The notes: generated by a model from the sequence alone, not told the origin. Positions 52,335 to 62,230 are shown, counted from the stretch's first letter. The stretch: DNA of 64,000 nucleotides from Afipia sp. GAS231 (GCF_900103365.1 NZ_LT629703.1:4402001-4466000), one strand, 5' to 3'. Numbers and translations: made by a program.

Positions 52335-52430
52335 AAGCGGCGATCGACGATGGCGACAGCAAATGTCGAGAAGGCGTCGTTTAGCGTCATTCCATTGAAG
52401 AGGCCGTTGGTCCAGATCTGGATGGCCGGA
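52335..52430 (+). pseudogene. Second short rpn remnant
   Basis: GCGATCGACGATGGCGACAG and TTGAAGAGGCCGTTGGTCCA correspond to the AIDDGAK and LEEAVGP parts of the first duplicate. The middle is deleted. It forms the leader of the 383-aa gene. Confidence 0.55.
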
Positions 52431-52454
52431 CCCGCGAGTAAGGAGAATCGCTCA

Positions 52455-53606
52455 ATGCCTGAATTGCTCCCGGTCGGGCTTGCCTTTGCCTACGATGCCA
52501 GGTTCGTTCCAAAGGGCGGTCGCATCCCTCGGGAGCGTTACTTCCTCGGGAAGGATACCGGTCTTATCCGCCAAGCGAAGCCGCACGAGGTAGCCTTAGC
52601 TTATCGGATTCACATCCCCCACTCTTCGGACCACCAAGAATACACGTTCGAAATACTGCAATTCGATGACCAACTCTGGTGGCCGATCCGGCTCCCGGAC
52701 GTCGATGTCGCAACAGACCCGAACTCAGCAGCCAGATGTATCGAGGAACTAGCGATCAGCGGTATTGACCCAGCGAGGATGTACCAAAATGCCGGCTCTA
52801 AGCGGCATTTGAGCATCCGTGACCTTCAGCCCATCGAAACCGTTCCAATCCGATCGGTCGAGTGGATACGCTACGACGAAGGGCTCGCGCGCGCACAGAT
52901 TAGAGCGTTCGGAAACCTTATGCTTTTCAGGCACCGCGCATACGTATTGGGAGGCCATCCAATTTACGTGAAGCGCCGGAATCTGACCCGCTGGAAAGAG
53001 AAGGACAAAGTATGGGTCATCAGCACAAGTCCAGATAGGTTATGGGATCCTGCGGCAGGGGATCTCTGGAAAGGAGCCGGTGATCCACCGTCCATTCATT
53101 ATAGTTTGCGCGGCGCGAAATTTCAATTTTTCAAGCAAGCGGAGGCGGCCGCCGCCAGTGCATATTCGACGGTTCATTCAATGCCTCGCATCGAAGTCGT
53201 AATGGATTTGCCAAACCAGCCGTCGCTCATGGAGATTGCGCTCGACGCGTTGTTCAGAGAGGCCTGTGATCTGCTCAGAGAATTGCCGATTGATAAACCT
53301 TCCTTCGGATTGTGGAAGGGGTCCTATGGATCAGAGGCGCCGGATTTGCCGGAGATGCTTCCGGTCGCATCGACCTTCGAATATGCTGTGCGCCGAGCGG
53401 TCGATGAGACGACCTCGCTACACCGATATTCAGCATTGTTGCGATTGGCGCAATCCATAAGCACGTGTAGTCACGTCGCGCGGCAATATCGTTACCTTGA
53501 ATCGGTGATCAAGGCGATCTTAGCCGGTCCCGAGTTTCAGGACTTGGCCGACGCACAGACGCCTCTCACCCCGGAAGAGGAAGAATCCCTGAGGTCGTTT
53601 GGGTGA
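52455..53606 (+). CDS. Unknown protein, three-copy family, member C (383 aa)
   Basis: AAGGAGA lies 8 bases before ATG 52455 and the sequence before it is rpn debris, so the longer frame to 52350 is rejected. AYDARFVPKGGRIPRERYFL, WWP, LMLFRHRAYVLGGHPIYV and LTPEEEESLRSFG align with members A and B. The only member on the plus strand and without small partners downstream. Confidence 0.7.
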   Translation: MPELLPVGLAFAYDARFVPKGGRIPRERYFLGKDTGLIRQAKPHEVALAYRIHIPHSSDHQEYTFEILQFDDQLWWPIRLPDVDVATDPNSAARCIEELAISGIDPARMYQNAGSKRHLSIRDLQPIETVPIRSVEWIRYDEGLARAQIRAFGNLMLFRHRAYVLGGHPIYVKRRNLTRWKEKDKVWVISTSPDRLWDPAAGDLWKGAGDPPSIHYSLRGAKFQFFKQAEAAAASAYSTVHSMPRIEVVMDLPNQPSLMEIALDALFREACDLLRELPIDKPSFGLWKGSYGSEAPDLPEMLPVASTFEYAVRRAVDETTSLHRYSALLRLAQSISTCSHVARQYRYLESVIKAILAGPEFQDLADAQTPLTPEEEESLRSFG

Positions 53607-53828
53607 ACGCGAGACGCCTTAAAGAGACCATCGGCAAGGGCCCGTCGATTTCAGGTCTGAGGCGTTGTGACGGAGTGGGAGTGACGCGCCTCCCGGCGTT
53701 CGGCTGCACTCGGGGCGAGAATGTTGCACTGCACCAAAGAGCAGAAAACGTTGGACTTTCGGGTTAACCGACCTTGCGGTTGCAGGATGGGGAGGGTTCA
53801 ATCCCGTTGCCGGTTGGAAGACTCCGTC

Positions 53829-55250
53829 ATGAAGTTGTTTGGTTACCTGCCAGAGTCACTCTTCCAGCCCCTTTCGGGCCCGAAGAAACATATCTACGCG
53901 CGTCTGCTGATGCGTCTGTACGAGCGCGTGTTCTCGGCAAGAATACTCGAAACGCCGCTGCGTGAGGACGTACTGCGTCAAATCGAAATCGGCCTTTCCG
54001 AAGCAGGGATCGGGTCTTCAGACCAACTGTCCGAAGATGCCATAGGCGAACACCCTATGGGCCAGGCTCACTATCTGGCCTACCATCGGCTCAAGGACAC
54101 CGGATGGCTGACGGAAGAGCACGAAAAGTGGCGGGTGTACGTGGACATGAACCCGGATGCCTTCATGGTTCTGGGTGCGATCATCGATTTTGGAAATAGC
54201 AGGGTTCGGGTGGCCGGCGCGGTCGTCGAGGTGAAGAGCAACCTCGAGGCGGCGATGCGTGAGCCCGAGGCGATGGCTCAGGGGCTCGCAAACGCGCATG
54301 ACACCGCCGTCCGCTTCGCTCGCAGCATGCGCCGAATCCTGGCCGGCATGCGCGACATCGAGGAGCGGATCCTCGGCAATCCGAACGCCGCATCGATTCT
54401 TCGTACGTTCTTTCAGGACTTTGTCGACGGGCTGCTCATCGCCGATTACAAGCAACTAAAGACCTCCAACAATCCCTACCGGCATCGCAGGACCATCAGC
54501 ACGCTCGCTGGCGAGTTGCGGCACGACACCGAACGTTTGGGACGGATCGCTCGCGCTTACCAGGAGCAGGGTGTAGTGCCGCCGGGAAGTTCGATTGCCG
54601 TCGCCGAGGAAAGGATCATCGCCGAGCTCGAAAAGATCAAACGCGTTTTCGAGGACGTTGGCGCTTTCATGGACCGGATCGAAGACTTCCGGGATCGGCT
54701 CGAGCGCCGCGTCCGGACTACGGTCCACTACATGGACGTCATGGGCGAGGGCTCTGCGGAGCGCTTGGCCCGCCTGATCGAACGGTTGGCCGAACTTGGA
54801 CTGGATGAAATCGAGGTGCGCTCCCGGGCGCCCGACGTCGGATTCCCCATCAGTTCGCAAGCGCTGTACACGCCGCCGCCGCCGAGGGCGCCTCCGGAAA
54901 GAACCCGGTTCAAGCTGCCGCAGCGCGACCCGTACCAGCGAGCGTACGTCCAGGCGACTACCGAATTCGACCGCCTGGCCCGCGTCACGCCCGCCAAGAT
55001 CACCGCGTTCCTGACGGGGCAGATGGAAGGCAAGGATAGGCTCGCGGCGAACCAGATGCGGCTGGAGACCCTTGCGGACCTGTTCGCGTTTCGCGCACTG
55101 CCCGGCCTGGCGGCCGTTCAGGGATCCGCGCGCGTCGGACCCTTCCAGGTCATCTTGGAGGAGAGCCGAGCTCAAAACGATTGGATCGACCTAAAGTCCT
55201 TCCGGGTCGAACGGATCTCACCGGCACGGACGGACCGCCATGCTGCGTGA
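53829..55250 (+). CDS. jetA: Wadjet protein JetA (DUF5716, kleisin-like)
   Basis: A 473-residue protein starting MKLFGYLPESLFQPLSGPKK, the usual JetA opening. Helical blocks and a long coiled stretch (AEERIIAELEKIKRVFEDVG) follow, then a C-terminal winged domain. JetA is the kleisin linking the SMC heads. The jetB start overlaps by 11 bp. Wadjet recognises and cleaves closed circular plasmid DNA by loop extrusion. Confidence 0.9.
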   Translation: MKLFGYLPESLFQPLSGPKKHIYARLLMRLYERVFSARILETPLREDVLRQIEIGLSEAGIGSSDQLSEDAIGEHPMGQAHYLAYHRLKDTGWLTEEHEKWRVYVDMNPDAFMVLGAIIDFGNSRVRVAGAVVEVKSNLEAAMREPEAMAQGLANAHDTAVRFARSMRRILAGMRDIEERILGNPNAASILRTFFQDFVDGLLIADYKQLKTSNNPYRHRRTISTLAGELRHDTERLGRIARAYQEQGVVPPGSSIAVAEERIIAELEKIKRVFEDVGAFMDRIEDFRDRLERRVRTTVHYMDVMGEGSAERLARLIERLAELGLDEIEVRSRAPDVGFPISSQALYTPPPPRAPPERTRFKLPQRDPYQRAYVQATTEFDRLARVTPAKITAFLTGQMEGKDRLAANQMRLETLADLFAFRALPGLAAVQGSARVGPFQVILEESRAQNDWIDLKSFRVERISPARTDRHAA

Positions 55251-55884
55251 CCTCTCGAAACTGATAGAGGAGGAGGATTCCTCCGGCGGCGACGGCGAAC
55301 GGCTCGAAAAGGACCTCCGTCAGGCGGCCCAGCAGCTTTGGCGCGCCCAGTTCATCTACGAAAACGACTGGGGCACGAAGACGTCGTACGACCTTCTGCG
55401 CCAGCACACCGCCTACTTTGAGAACCTGTTTGACGCCCTCGGTTATCGCATCGTTGGGCGGCCGGCCGACCGCTTCATCGGCCTATTGGCGGTTGAACTT
55501 CCTCCCCGGCAAGCGATGCGGTTGGACGAAAGTCTGCTGCTGTTGGTGCTGCGGCTCTACTATGAAGAAGCCTTCAAGCGCTTCGAGATAAGCGAGTTCG
55601 GCGAAATCGAAGTCGAGAGTGAGACCATTCTGCAGGTCTACGAAGAACGTACCCGCCGGTCGCGTCCCACCATCGGTCGCGTCCACGAAATCCTGCGCGA
55701 GTTCAAGCAGCGCGGCCTGGTTCGCATCGTGGAGCAGGGGGACAATCGGAATTTCACGCTGTTTTTGCGGCCTGCCTTGCCGATGGTCGTTGGGGAGGAC
55801 ACTTTGGATTCGCTGGAGGATTTCGTCGCCAGATCGGGCAATAACGAGTCCAGAGAACCGACAAGCGACGAAGCGACACCATGA
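55240..55884 (+). CDS. jetB: Wadjet protein JetB (DUF4194, MukE/KITE-like)
   Basis: A 214-residue protein with two winged-helix parts (FVYENDWGTKTSYDLL-like start, then RVHEILREFKQRGLVRIVEQ). It binds JetA as a KITE subunit. Stop overlaps the jetC ATG by 4 bp. Confidence 0.88.
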   Translation: MLRDLSKLIEEEDSSGGDGERLEKDLRQAAQQLWRAQFIYENDWGTKTSYDLLRQHTAYFENLFDALGYRIVGRPADRFIGLLAVELPPRQAMRLDESLLLLVLRLYYEEAFKRFEISEFGEIEVESETILQVYEERTRRSRPTIGRVHEILREFKQRGLVRIVEQGDNRNFTLFLRPALPMVVGEDTLDSLEDFVARSGNNESREPTSDEATP

Positions 55885-58800
55885 TCGAACTCCGCCGGAT
55901 TGTCTTGATCGATTGGTATCTGTTCCGCGCCGAGCAGGTCGACATGCGCGGAATGACCGCTCTGATCGGTCCCAATGGCGCAGGAAAGTCGGCAGTGATC
56001 GACGCCGTCCAGACGGTGCTGACTGGCGCCAACATGACCAGTATCCGTTTCAATCCCAGCGCTCAAAGCAACACCAAGAGCAAACGCTCGATCAGGGACT
56101 ATTGCCTCGGCGTGGTGTCGCTTGACGAGAAGGGCGAACGCTCGGAGCCGACCCGTTCGCATGCCTATACCTATGTTGTTCTCGGGTTCGAGGACGTCGA
56201 CAGTGGCTCGACGACCAGCATCGGAATAGCCTTCTCGGCATCCGCCGCGAAGGGCGATGAGTCCTGCGAAGCGCGGTTCCTGGTGCGCGGACCGATCGAC
56301 ACGTCGGATCTGCTCGCGCCCGTCGGCGGAGGCGAAGTCGAGACGCTGCAGTGGCACGCGGTCAGGAACGCACTTCGTTCCAAAGGCATCGAGGTCGAGG
56401 ACGGCTACTCTAGCGCCTCCGAATTCGTCGAGGAGATGCTGCACGCATTGTCGCCGGCCGGCTTCCCGCTCAACGCCCGGCGGTTTGTGAAAGCATTCCG
56501 CAACGCGCTTCTGTTCAAGCCGGTCGACAATCCCACCGACTTTGTCCGCAACTATGTGCTCGACGCTCAGCCAATCCAGATCGACCGTCTACGCCGCAGC
56601 ATCGACCATTGGCGCTATCTCAGCGGTCGCATCGAGAACCTCAAGGCGCAGAGCGCAAGCCTCTCTCAGATCCAGCGGATCGTCGCGCGCGTGAACGAGA
56701 ACGAACGGGTCGTTATCGAGACCGAATGGCAGATTGCCCGGCTCCGGTGGGAGATATTCTTTCGCGACGCCCGCCGTCTGCAGGAGCAGCTCGAAACGTT
56801 GGAGAAGCAAGCGGCCACGGCGAAAGTTGCCGCCGAAATCGCTGCAATGCGCCTCACGCGGATCGAGACTGACTTCACGCGCGTTGGACTGACCATCAAG
56901 ACGAGCGACGGCGAACAACTCGCGTTGATGTACGAATCTGACAGAAGTCTCGCTATGGCCGAGCGGACGAACGCACTCGGCCCGGCGAAGGCTCTGGAGC
57001 GGTTGACCGCCGTGGTCGAGACGGTGGTGGATCGCCGTCTGATAGCCGGGCGGGACGACATCCTCCACGGGCTCCTGAGCTCCGTCGTGATCGCCCGCAA
57101 GAAAGTGCCTCTCGCTCACTGGGGCGAAGCGCTTGCCGAAGACTGGCAGGAGGCGGCAGGCCATCTGGACGTTGCACTCGATGCGGTCACGACCGAAAGG
57201 CTGTCGGCGATCCAAAAGATCGCCGGGAATGCCTACGTCGCGGCCGAACTCGAGGTTAGGGACATCCAGAACCGTATCGAACAGATCGACAGCAACCTCT
57301 CAAGGCTCGATCAGGGCTTGAGCCCAATTGACAGCGGAACCCGCGCGCTGATCCGCCAGCTTGAATCGGTCGGCATCGAGGCAAAGCCACTTTGCGATCT
57401 CGTCGAGGTTCGCGACCCGAAGTGGCGCGTCGCTGCGGAAGCGGCGTTGGGACGATCGAGGGAAGCCCTCATCGTAGAGCCGGGCTGCGCAGTCCGGGCC
57501 CTGGAAGCCTACCGGACCGGTGGCGAGGACGCTTACCGGGGAGCAGAAGTCGTCAACACCACCAAATCGTCACAAACCCGCTCCGCCGACAAGGGATCCC
57601 TAGCCACCGTCATTACCACCGACAACGCTCATGCCCGCGCGTTCCTGGACTACCGCCTTGGCCGACTCATGATGGTGGAGACGATGGACCGGATGGTCGC
57701 TGCGGAAAATGCCATCACTCCCGACCGAATGATGCAGTCCGGACGCACCGTGAAGCGGCTGGCACGGCCCGACTATTTGAAGCTGGGCAGGACTACCGCT
57801 GAGGAAACGCGCCGGATTCTACGGACCGAGAGGTCGGAATTGGAGGCAGCACTGGCCGAGAAGGCTCAAACTGCGATCCGTCTAAAGGGCGACGGCGCCC
57901 TCATCGACGAGATCACGCGGGATTTCGCCGACTTGCGCCGGCAGTCGATTACGTCCGTCGGGTTGGGTGAGAAACTCGTCACCTTCGACGGACGCATCGC
58001 CGGGCTCGGAGCTAACATCGAAGAAGCCCGTCGTCACCGTGATCCGAAGCTGCTGGAGGAGCAGGAGAGACTTCGGACGCAGCGCCAAACCGCCGGAACG
58101 GACAAGTTCGAGGCAGATAAGACCCTGCGGGATGCGGACGCGGCGAAGAACAGGGTGGCAGGCCGATACGAAACGCTGATCCAGGACAATCACGACCGTT
58201 TGCGGTCGGAACGACGAGACCGATCCAGGAGCATCCGGAATTCCGGGAGTGCCGCCGATATCTCCGGGTTCCGAGAGCGCGCGCGGAGCATGGTTCTCGA
58301 AGCAATTCCGGAAGCCGTAGGCGGACTGGCTGCGGACTGCCAAAGGCGGGTTACCGACCGCCGGCCGTCGTTGTATCGTGAGATGACGACGGCCTTAATG
58401 AAGCATCATCAGCAGTTTCAGGTGACACTGCCGTTCTCCGATACCGACGCGACGGCCGACGTCGTTGGCGCCTGGGCGGCGTGCGAGAAACACCGCCTGG
58501 ATACGCACGAACTCGTCCAGTACGAAGATCAGTGCTTAACGGCCGCTGCCGAGATGACGGCTGCGTTCAGGGACGACTTGTTGCACCGATTGCACGACGA
58601 ATTCGAGGGGATCAAAGAAACGCTCGCCGAACTCAACCGCCACCTGAAGGACAGGCAATTCCATGGACGGGATTACTACGTCTTCCGCTCAAGCGAATCC
58701 GGTACCCACGCGGACTTAATCGACCTGGTACGCGAATCGCGGCGCCCCGATTTCCAGCTTCCGCTGTTCGGATCATCCCAGGCTAAAGATGAAACCGAGA

Positions 58801-59381
58801 CCCCCGTGTCGAGAGCCGTACGCCGGATCGAAGAGATACTCTTGAACCAGGATGCGAAGACGGACGAGATCGAAGACCCGCGTAAATACTTCAATTTCGA
58901 ATTGTACATCTACGACGATCAGGGGAGGATCCGGTCCTCGCTGACGAGTCGCGCCGGCACCGGCTCCGGCGGCGAAGGGCAACTGCCGTTCTATATCGCG
59001 ATTGGCGCTTCGCTCGCAGCAACTTACCAGAACCGCCGAACAGGCGAGAGCGGACTCTCGCTGGCGATCTTCGACGAAGCGTTCAACCGCCTCGATACCA
59101 AGGCGATCGGCGCCTGTGCGGACTTTATGAAGGATCTCGGCTTGCAGGTCGTGCTCGCGACGCCGGATGAAAAGCGCCATGTCTTCATGGAGGTCGTTGA
59201 CACGATCGTGAACGTAAATCGGATCGGTAATGAGGTGATGATCGATACCGAGCACCTCACCGAGAAGGCAAGGAATGCGCTCGCAGCGGCCGATCCGTAT
59301 CGTAAAGGGTTCGACACGTTCAAGGCCGAACTTGTGGCGGCTGAAGAAGCGGTCCTTCCGAAAGACCAGGCGGCCGAATGA
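55881..59381 (+). CDS. jetC: Wadjet protein JetC (SMC/MukB-like ATPase)
   Basis: A 1166-residue SMC-like ATPase. Walker A GPNGAGKS is at residues 30-37, long coiled coils with a central hinge follow, then an ABC signature-like GTGSGGEGQ near 1026 and Walker B LAIFDEAFNRLD with Asp1065-Glu1066. It powers DNA loop extrusion. Length is normal and no frameshift seen. ATGA overlap with jetD. Confidence 0.93.
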   Translation: MIELRRIVLIDWYLFRAEQVDMRGMTALIGPNGAGKSAVIDAVQTVLTGANMTSIRFNPSAQSNTKSKRSIRDYCLGVVSLDEKGERSEPTRSHAYTYVVLGFEDVDSGSTTSIGIAFSASAAKGDESCEARFLVRGPIDTSDLLAPVGGGEVETLQWHAVRNALRSKGIEVEDGYSSASEFVEEMLHALSPAGFPLNARRFVKAFRNALLFKPVDNPTDFVRNYVLDAQPIQIDRLRRSIDHWRYLSGRIENLKAQSASLSQIQRIVARVNENERVVIETEWQIARLRWEIFFRDARRLQEQLETLEKQAATAKVAAEIAAMRLTRIETDFTRVGLTIKTSDGEQLALMYESDRSLAMAERTNALGPAKALERLTAVVETVVDRRLIAGRDDILHGLLSSVVIARKKVPLAHWGEALAEDWQEAAGHLDVALDAVTTERLSAIQKIAGNAYVAAELEVRDIQNRIEQIDSNLSRLDQGLSPIDSGTRALIRQLESVGIEAKPLCDLVEVRDPKWRVAAEAALGRSREALIVEPGCAVRALEAYRTGGEDAYRGAEVVNTTKSSQTRSADKGSLATVITTDNAHARAFLDYRLGRLMMVETMDRMVAAENAITPDRMMQSGRTVKRLARPDYLKLGRTTAEETRRILRTERSELEAALAEKAQTAIRLKGDGALIDEITRDFADLRRQSITSVGLGEKLVTFDGRIAGLGANIEEARRHRDPKLLEEQERLRTQRQTAGTDKFEADKTLRDADAAKNRVAGRYETLIQDNHDRLRSERRDRSRSIRNSGSAADISGFRERARSMVLEAIPEAVGGLAADCQRRVTDRRPSLYREMTTALMKHHQQFQVTLPFSDTDATADVVGAWAACEKHRLDTHELVQYEDQCLTAAAEMTAAFRDDLLHRLHDEFEGIKETLAELNRHLKDRQFHGRDYYVFRSSESGTHADLIDLVRESRRPDFQLPLFGSSQAKDETETPVSRAVRRIEEILLNQDAKTDEIEDPRKYFNFELYIYDDQGRIRSSLTSRAGTGSGGEGQLPFYIAIGASLAATYQNRRTGESGLSLAIFDEAFNRLDTKAIGACADFMKDLGLQVVLATPDEKRHVFMEVVDTIVNVNRIGNEVMIDTEHLTEKARNALAAADPYRKGFDTFKAELVAAEEAVLPKDQAAE

Positions 59382-60571
59382 CAGATTTCCGCAACTCGGA
59401 CGTCGGGGTCGGATTCCTGGAGCGGCTTCTTTACCTGAGCGAGCGCAGCCCGGACCGCTCTCGCGCCGCGTCGGCCGCGCCGGATTACGACAGTCTTCCG
59501 AGGGCGGATCAGCTCGCCCGCTTTCAGGAGCGCATGACCGCGGCCGAGAAATTCGGTGCCGTCGAGATCGTGCGCGGCCGGCGCGAGCGCTCACACTTGA
59601 TGGACAGAATCCGCGTCAAGGACCAGACGTTGCTGGCGAAGTACCTCGGGCGGACGCCGGCAAGCCAAATAGCTGAGATTGCCAAGGCGGAATTGCGGCC
59701 AATTGCGTCGGCCGGAGAGCCTTGGGTACTCCAGCTTCTCGAGGAGATGGCTTCGCGCTGGGCGCGCGGAGAGACTGCCTACCGACTTGCGCCCGTCCCT
59801 CTCGATCCCTCAAAAGAGTTCCTGCTATTGCTTGCCGCTGTTTCGCGCAACGAGGCGTTCCGTCTGGATGCCCGCACTTTCTCGCTCAGGGCCACCGGTG
59901 ACACCAAGGCGTTCGATCGGCATGCGTCGCGGATGCTCGCCGTACTGGGAGCGCGGATGGAGGAACCGGGCGCGGCCGCCGAACGGGTCTGGGCCAACGT
60001 CGGACTTGAGCGCTTCAGCCACCCGATTCATCTGAAGGGTCCGGTTCTGGTGGAAGGTCGCGTGGGCGTGCTGGTGGACGGCAATGCAACGCCGTTCGCG
60101 TCCGTTCATCCGGAGATGCTGCCGCTCTTGAAGGTGGTTGGTCAGCCGCATTTCCTGCTCACGGTTGAGAATTACGCAAGCTTCAACAGACAAGTGCGCG
60201 AAATCGAGAACGACGGACTGATCGTCTATCTCGGCGGCTTTCCGTCCGCCGGCGTTGTCTCGCTGTTGGATCGACTACTTTCCGAAATCCGCGATGACGT
60301 GCCCTTCTTCCATTGGGGCGACATTGATCCGGGAGGGTTGAAGATATTCCGGTTCTTGGAAGAGACGCTACGGCGCCCACCCCGGCCGCACCTCATGACC
60401 CGGGAGCTTGCCGAAGAATTCGGAAAGCCGATGATGGCCGATAGTTCGCTGCGTGCGATTGGCGGGTCCAACAGCGCAATAGCCGACCTGGCGGAGTGGA
60501 TGTCCATGACAACGGACCCCAAATTTCTCGAACAAGAGACCCTCGATCCCAGCCGACCATTTGTAGAATAG
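59378..60571 (+). CDS. jetD: Wadjet protein JetD (TOPRIM nuclease, DUF3322/DUF2220)
   Basis: A 397-residue nuclease. The TOPRIM site is intact: Glu264 in TVENYASF, and Asp315/Asp317 in WGDIDPGG. The N-terminal arm (LLAKYLGRTPASQIAEIAK) is the DUF3322 winged part. JetD cuts the stalled plasmid, as topoisomerase VI-like folds do. Last gene of the operon; no obvious terminator follows. Confidence 0.92.
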   Translation: MTDFRNSDVGVGFLERLLYLSERSPDRSRAASAAPDYDSLPRADQLARFQERMTAAEKFGAVEIVRGRRERSHLMDRIRVKDQTLLAKYLGRTPASQIAEIAKAELRPIASAGEPWVLQLLEEMASRWARGETAYRLAPVPLDPSKEFLLLLAAVSRNEAFRLDARTFSLRATGDTKAFDRHASRMLAVLGARMEEPGAAAERVWANVGLERFSHPIHLKGPVLVEGRVGVLVDGNATPFASVHPEMLPLLKVVGQPHFLLTVENYASFNRQVREIENDGLIVYLGGFPSAGVVSLLDRLLSEIRDDVPFFHWGDIDPGGLKIFRFLEETLRRPPRPHLMTRELAEEFGKPMMADSSLRAIGGSNSAIADLAEWMSMTTDPKFLEQETLDPSRPFVE

Positions 60572-60643
60572 CCGTCCACTGGCAGAAACGACGGAAGGCC
60601 AAAGGAAGACCCCAGGAAGCCGCCTGCTTTCGGATGACCGGGT

Positions 60644-60885
60644 TTACCGAACTAGAACCGTCCGGAAATCTTGACCGTTTGGTCCCGTGAATAGTGACAC
60701 GCCGCCCTCGACGTTCGTGGCAAACACGTGCTGCGCCACCGCCTGATAAGCGCCAATCGCCTGGCTGTTCGGATAGCCGTACTGACTGTCCACGCCAGCC
60801 CTGATTAATACGGTGTTCGGACTGATGTGCAACGGGGTCTGCGCGGATTCAAAACAGACCAGTGATGTGATGTAAGGACCTAAAT
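60644..60885 (-). pseudogene. Remnant of an Lnt/nitrilase-like C-N hydrolase
   Basis: Minus-strand frame: SLVCFESAQTPLHISPNTVLI, then QAVAQHVFATNVEGGVSLFTGPNGQ. The VCFES (for ICYES), NTVLIRAGVDS and AxxGVSxFxxPxG spacing follow the end of Lnt-type hydrolases. The rest is missing. Confidence 0.38.
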
Positions 60886-61479
60886 TTCAGGTTCTTTGGC
60901 AACCACCGACAACGTAGCCGCGTCCATGCCATTAAAATAGAAAAGAGATTTGTAGATAAGATGCATCGCGTGAGGCGAAACGTTTTTGAATTTCATGAAA
61001 TGGCTCGTCATCTGGTAGTAGTCAGGAGAGAGAGCCAAAATGGGAGCGCGGGGAGACGGGTTACTTTTGTTTTTCGTCTCGTAGTATTTACAGATCTGGT
61101 AGCCAAAATCGAAGGCTAGATATTCATTCACGTAGCCGGTCAACAGCTCACGAAGAGCCCTTTCTTTCGGCAGCATCGGCATCTCGGATTCGCCAAAATC
61201 CAAGTCCGTAAATTCAACAATCGGGCTTAACCGACGTATCCAAAAAGCCAGATGCCCGCATTGCTTGAAGTGATCCAAGCCGTTGATGAGGTGTTTTTCG
61301 TGATCCTTGACTCGCCTCAGGTCCGCGAGCCAAGAGCCGTGAGCTTCGTCTAAGCGAGGACGGGAAAATTGGGGAAAGAGCCGCGCTGGCGACCCAACAC
61401 TCATCGCAAAATTAGTAAACTCCCGGCAAAACGCGTCTTCATCCTTGATTGATTCAAGGGTCATACTGGTAATACGCAT
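60880..61479 (-). CDS. Hypothetical protein (199 aa)
   Basis: A soluble helical protein rich in aromatic residues (HFKQCGHLAFWIRRLSPIVE near residue 75; YYQMTSHFMKFKNVSP near 155). AT-rich codon use compared with the Wadjet genes suggests separate acquisition. No family recognised. Confidence 0.6.
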   Translation of the reverse strand: MRITSMTLESIKDEDAFCREFTNFAMSVGSPARLFPQFSRPRLDEAHGSWLADLRRVKDHEKHLINGLDHFKQCGHLAFWIRRLSPIVEFTDLDFGESEMPMLPKERALRELLTGYVNEYLAFDFGYQICKYYETKNKSNPSPRAPILALSPDYYQMTSHFMKFKNVSPHAMHLIYKSLFYFNGMDAATLSVVAKEPEI

Positions 61480-61533
61480 AAGTCATCCACCCGAAAAACC
61501 GGGTTCTCGTCTAGCGCGAGTCGGGTTCAAACG

Positions 61534-61716
61534 CTAATTTTTAGTGGTATCGCAAGGCGCAAGGAAGCCTGTGGTGGCTTCCATATCTTCGCCAGTCGTT
61601 TCCGGAAGGTGGTTAGTCGGAAAGCCATAGATCGGGCGCTTGCCTGCCGCAAAGCGGTCAGTCAAATATCCCTTAATAAATAGGGGCGTCTTCTCTTTTT
61701 CAATGGCGTTATTCAT
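61534..61716 (-). CDS. Small hypothetical protein (60 aa)
   Basis: GGGAGA precedes ATG 61716. Product MNNAIEKEKTPLFIKGYLTD, then a GFPTNHLPETTG loop. The start lies inside the end of the preceding short frame, suggesting coupling. Confidence 0.5.
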   Translation of the reverse strand: MNNAIEKEKTPLFIKGYLTDRFAAGKRPIYGFPTNHLPETTGEDMEATTGFLAPCDTTKN

Positions 61717-61849
61717 AACCAATCTCCCGCGCATTCCCCATATAGCGCAAGGTTGCCGAATCCGAGTTCGCGCAGGACTCAACAACCAGTAGTGTTCCAT
61801 AGCATGGTGTATTTAGCGTTAATGTGGCTAAAATACAACATGCGATCAC
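61709..61849 (-). CDS. Possible small exported peptide (46 aa)
   Basis: From GTG 61849: a hydrophobic start IACCILATLTLNTPCYG, then ESCANSDSATLRYM. Its stop overlaps the next gene's start, the main support. No ribosome site; may be a leader or not a gene. Confidence 0.33.
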   Translation of the reverse strand: MIACCILATLTLNTPCYGTLLVVESCANSDSATLRYMGNAREIGYE

Positions 61850-62079
61850 AGATTTTAGTCGGGGCACCAACCCTCTCGGTTCAAAAGGGTTCCTGTCCTT
61901 AGACCTGACTCGCGGGGAATGCAGCAAAAATCGACGTGATTGCCCTGTGATGCGCGTGTTATGGTTTCCCACCTGAGTTACCCGTGAACCCGCGCCTGGC
62001 GATCCGGAAGGGTCTCAGTCGGCAGGGTTGCGGCAACGGCAAGCACAGCGTCCACAAGCTGAAATTGCACCAAGTCCTG

Positions 62080-62230
62080 TCCACCGCGCACCCAGCGCCT
62101 TGCTAGCACCGTCCGGTGGGCTTCATGGTCCGGCAGAGATTGTAATGCGCGACGTACAGCGCGACGGTTATCCAGCCTCTTCCGTCGTCAACCGGGTGGC
62201 CCATGCGGAGCGAAAGGTTACGTAGCTGGT
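62080..62230 (-). pseudogene. IS1-type transposase remnant
   Basis: The minus-strand frame gives NLSLRMGHPVDDGRGWITVA then LYVAHYNLCRTMKP. This equals the C-terminal NLTxRMxxRRxTR ... ALYxAHYNFCRxHKxL block of IS1-family transposases. It ends in a stop and the rest is lost. Confidence 0.55.
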
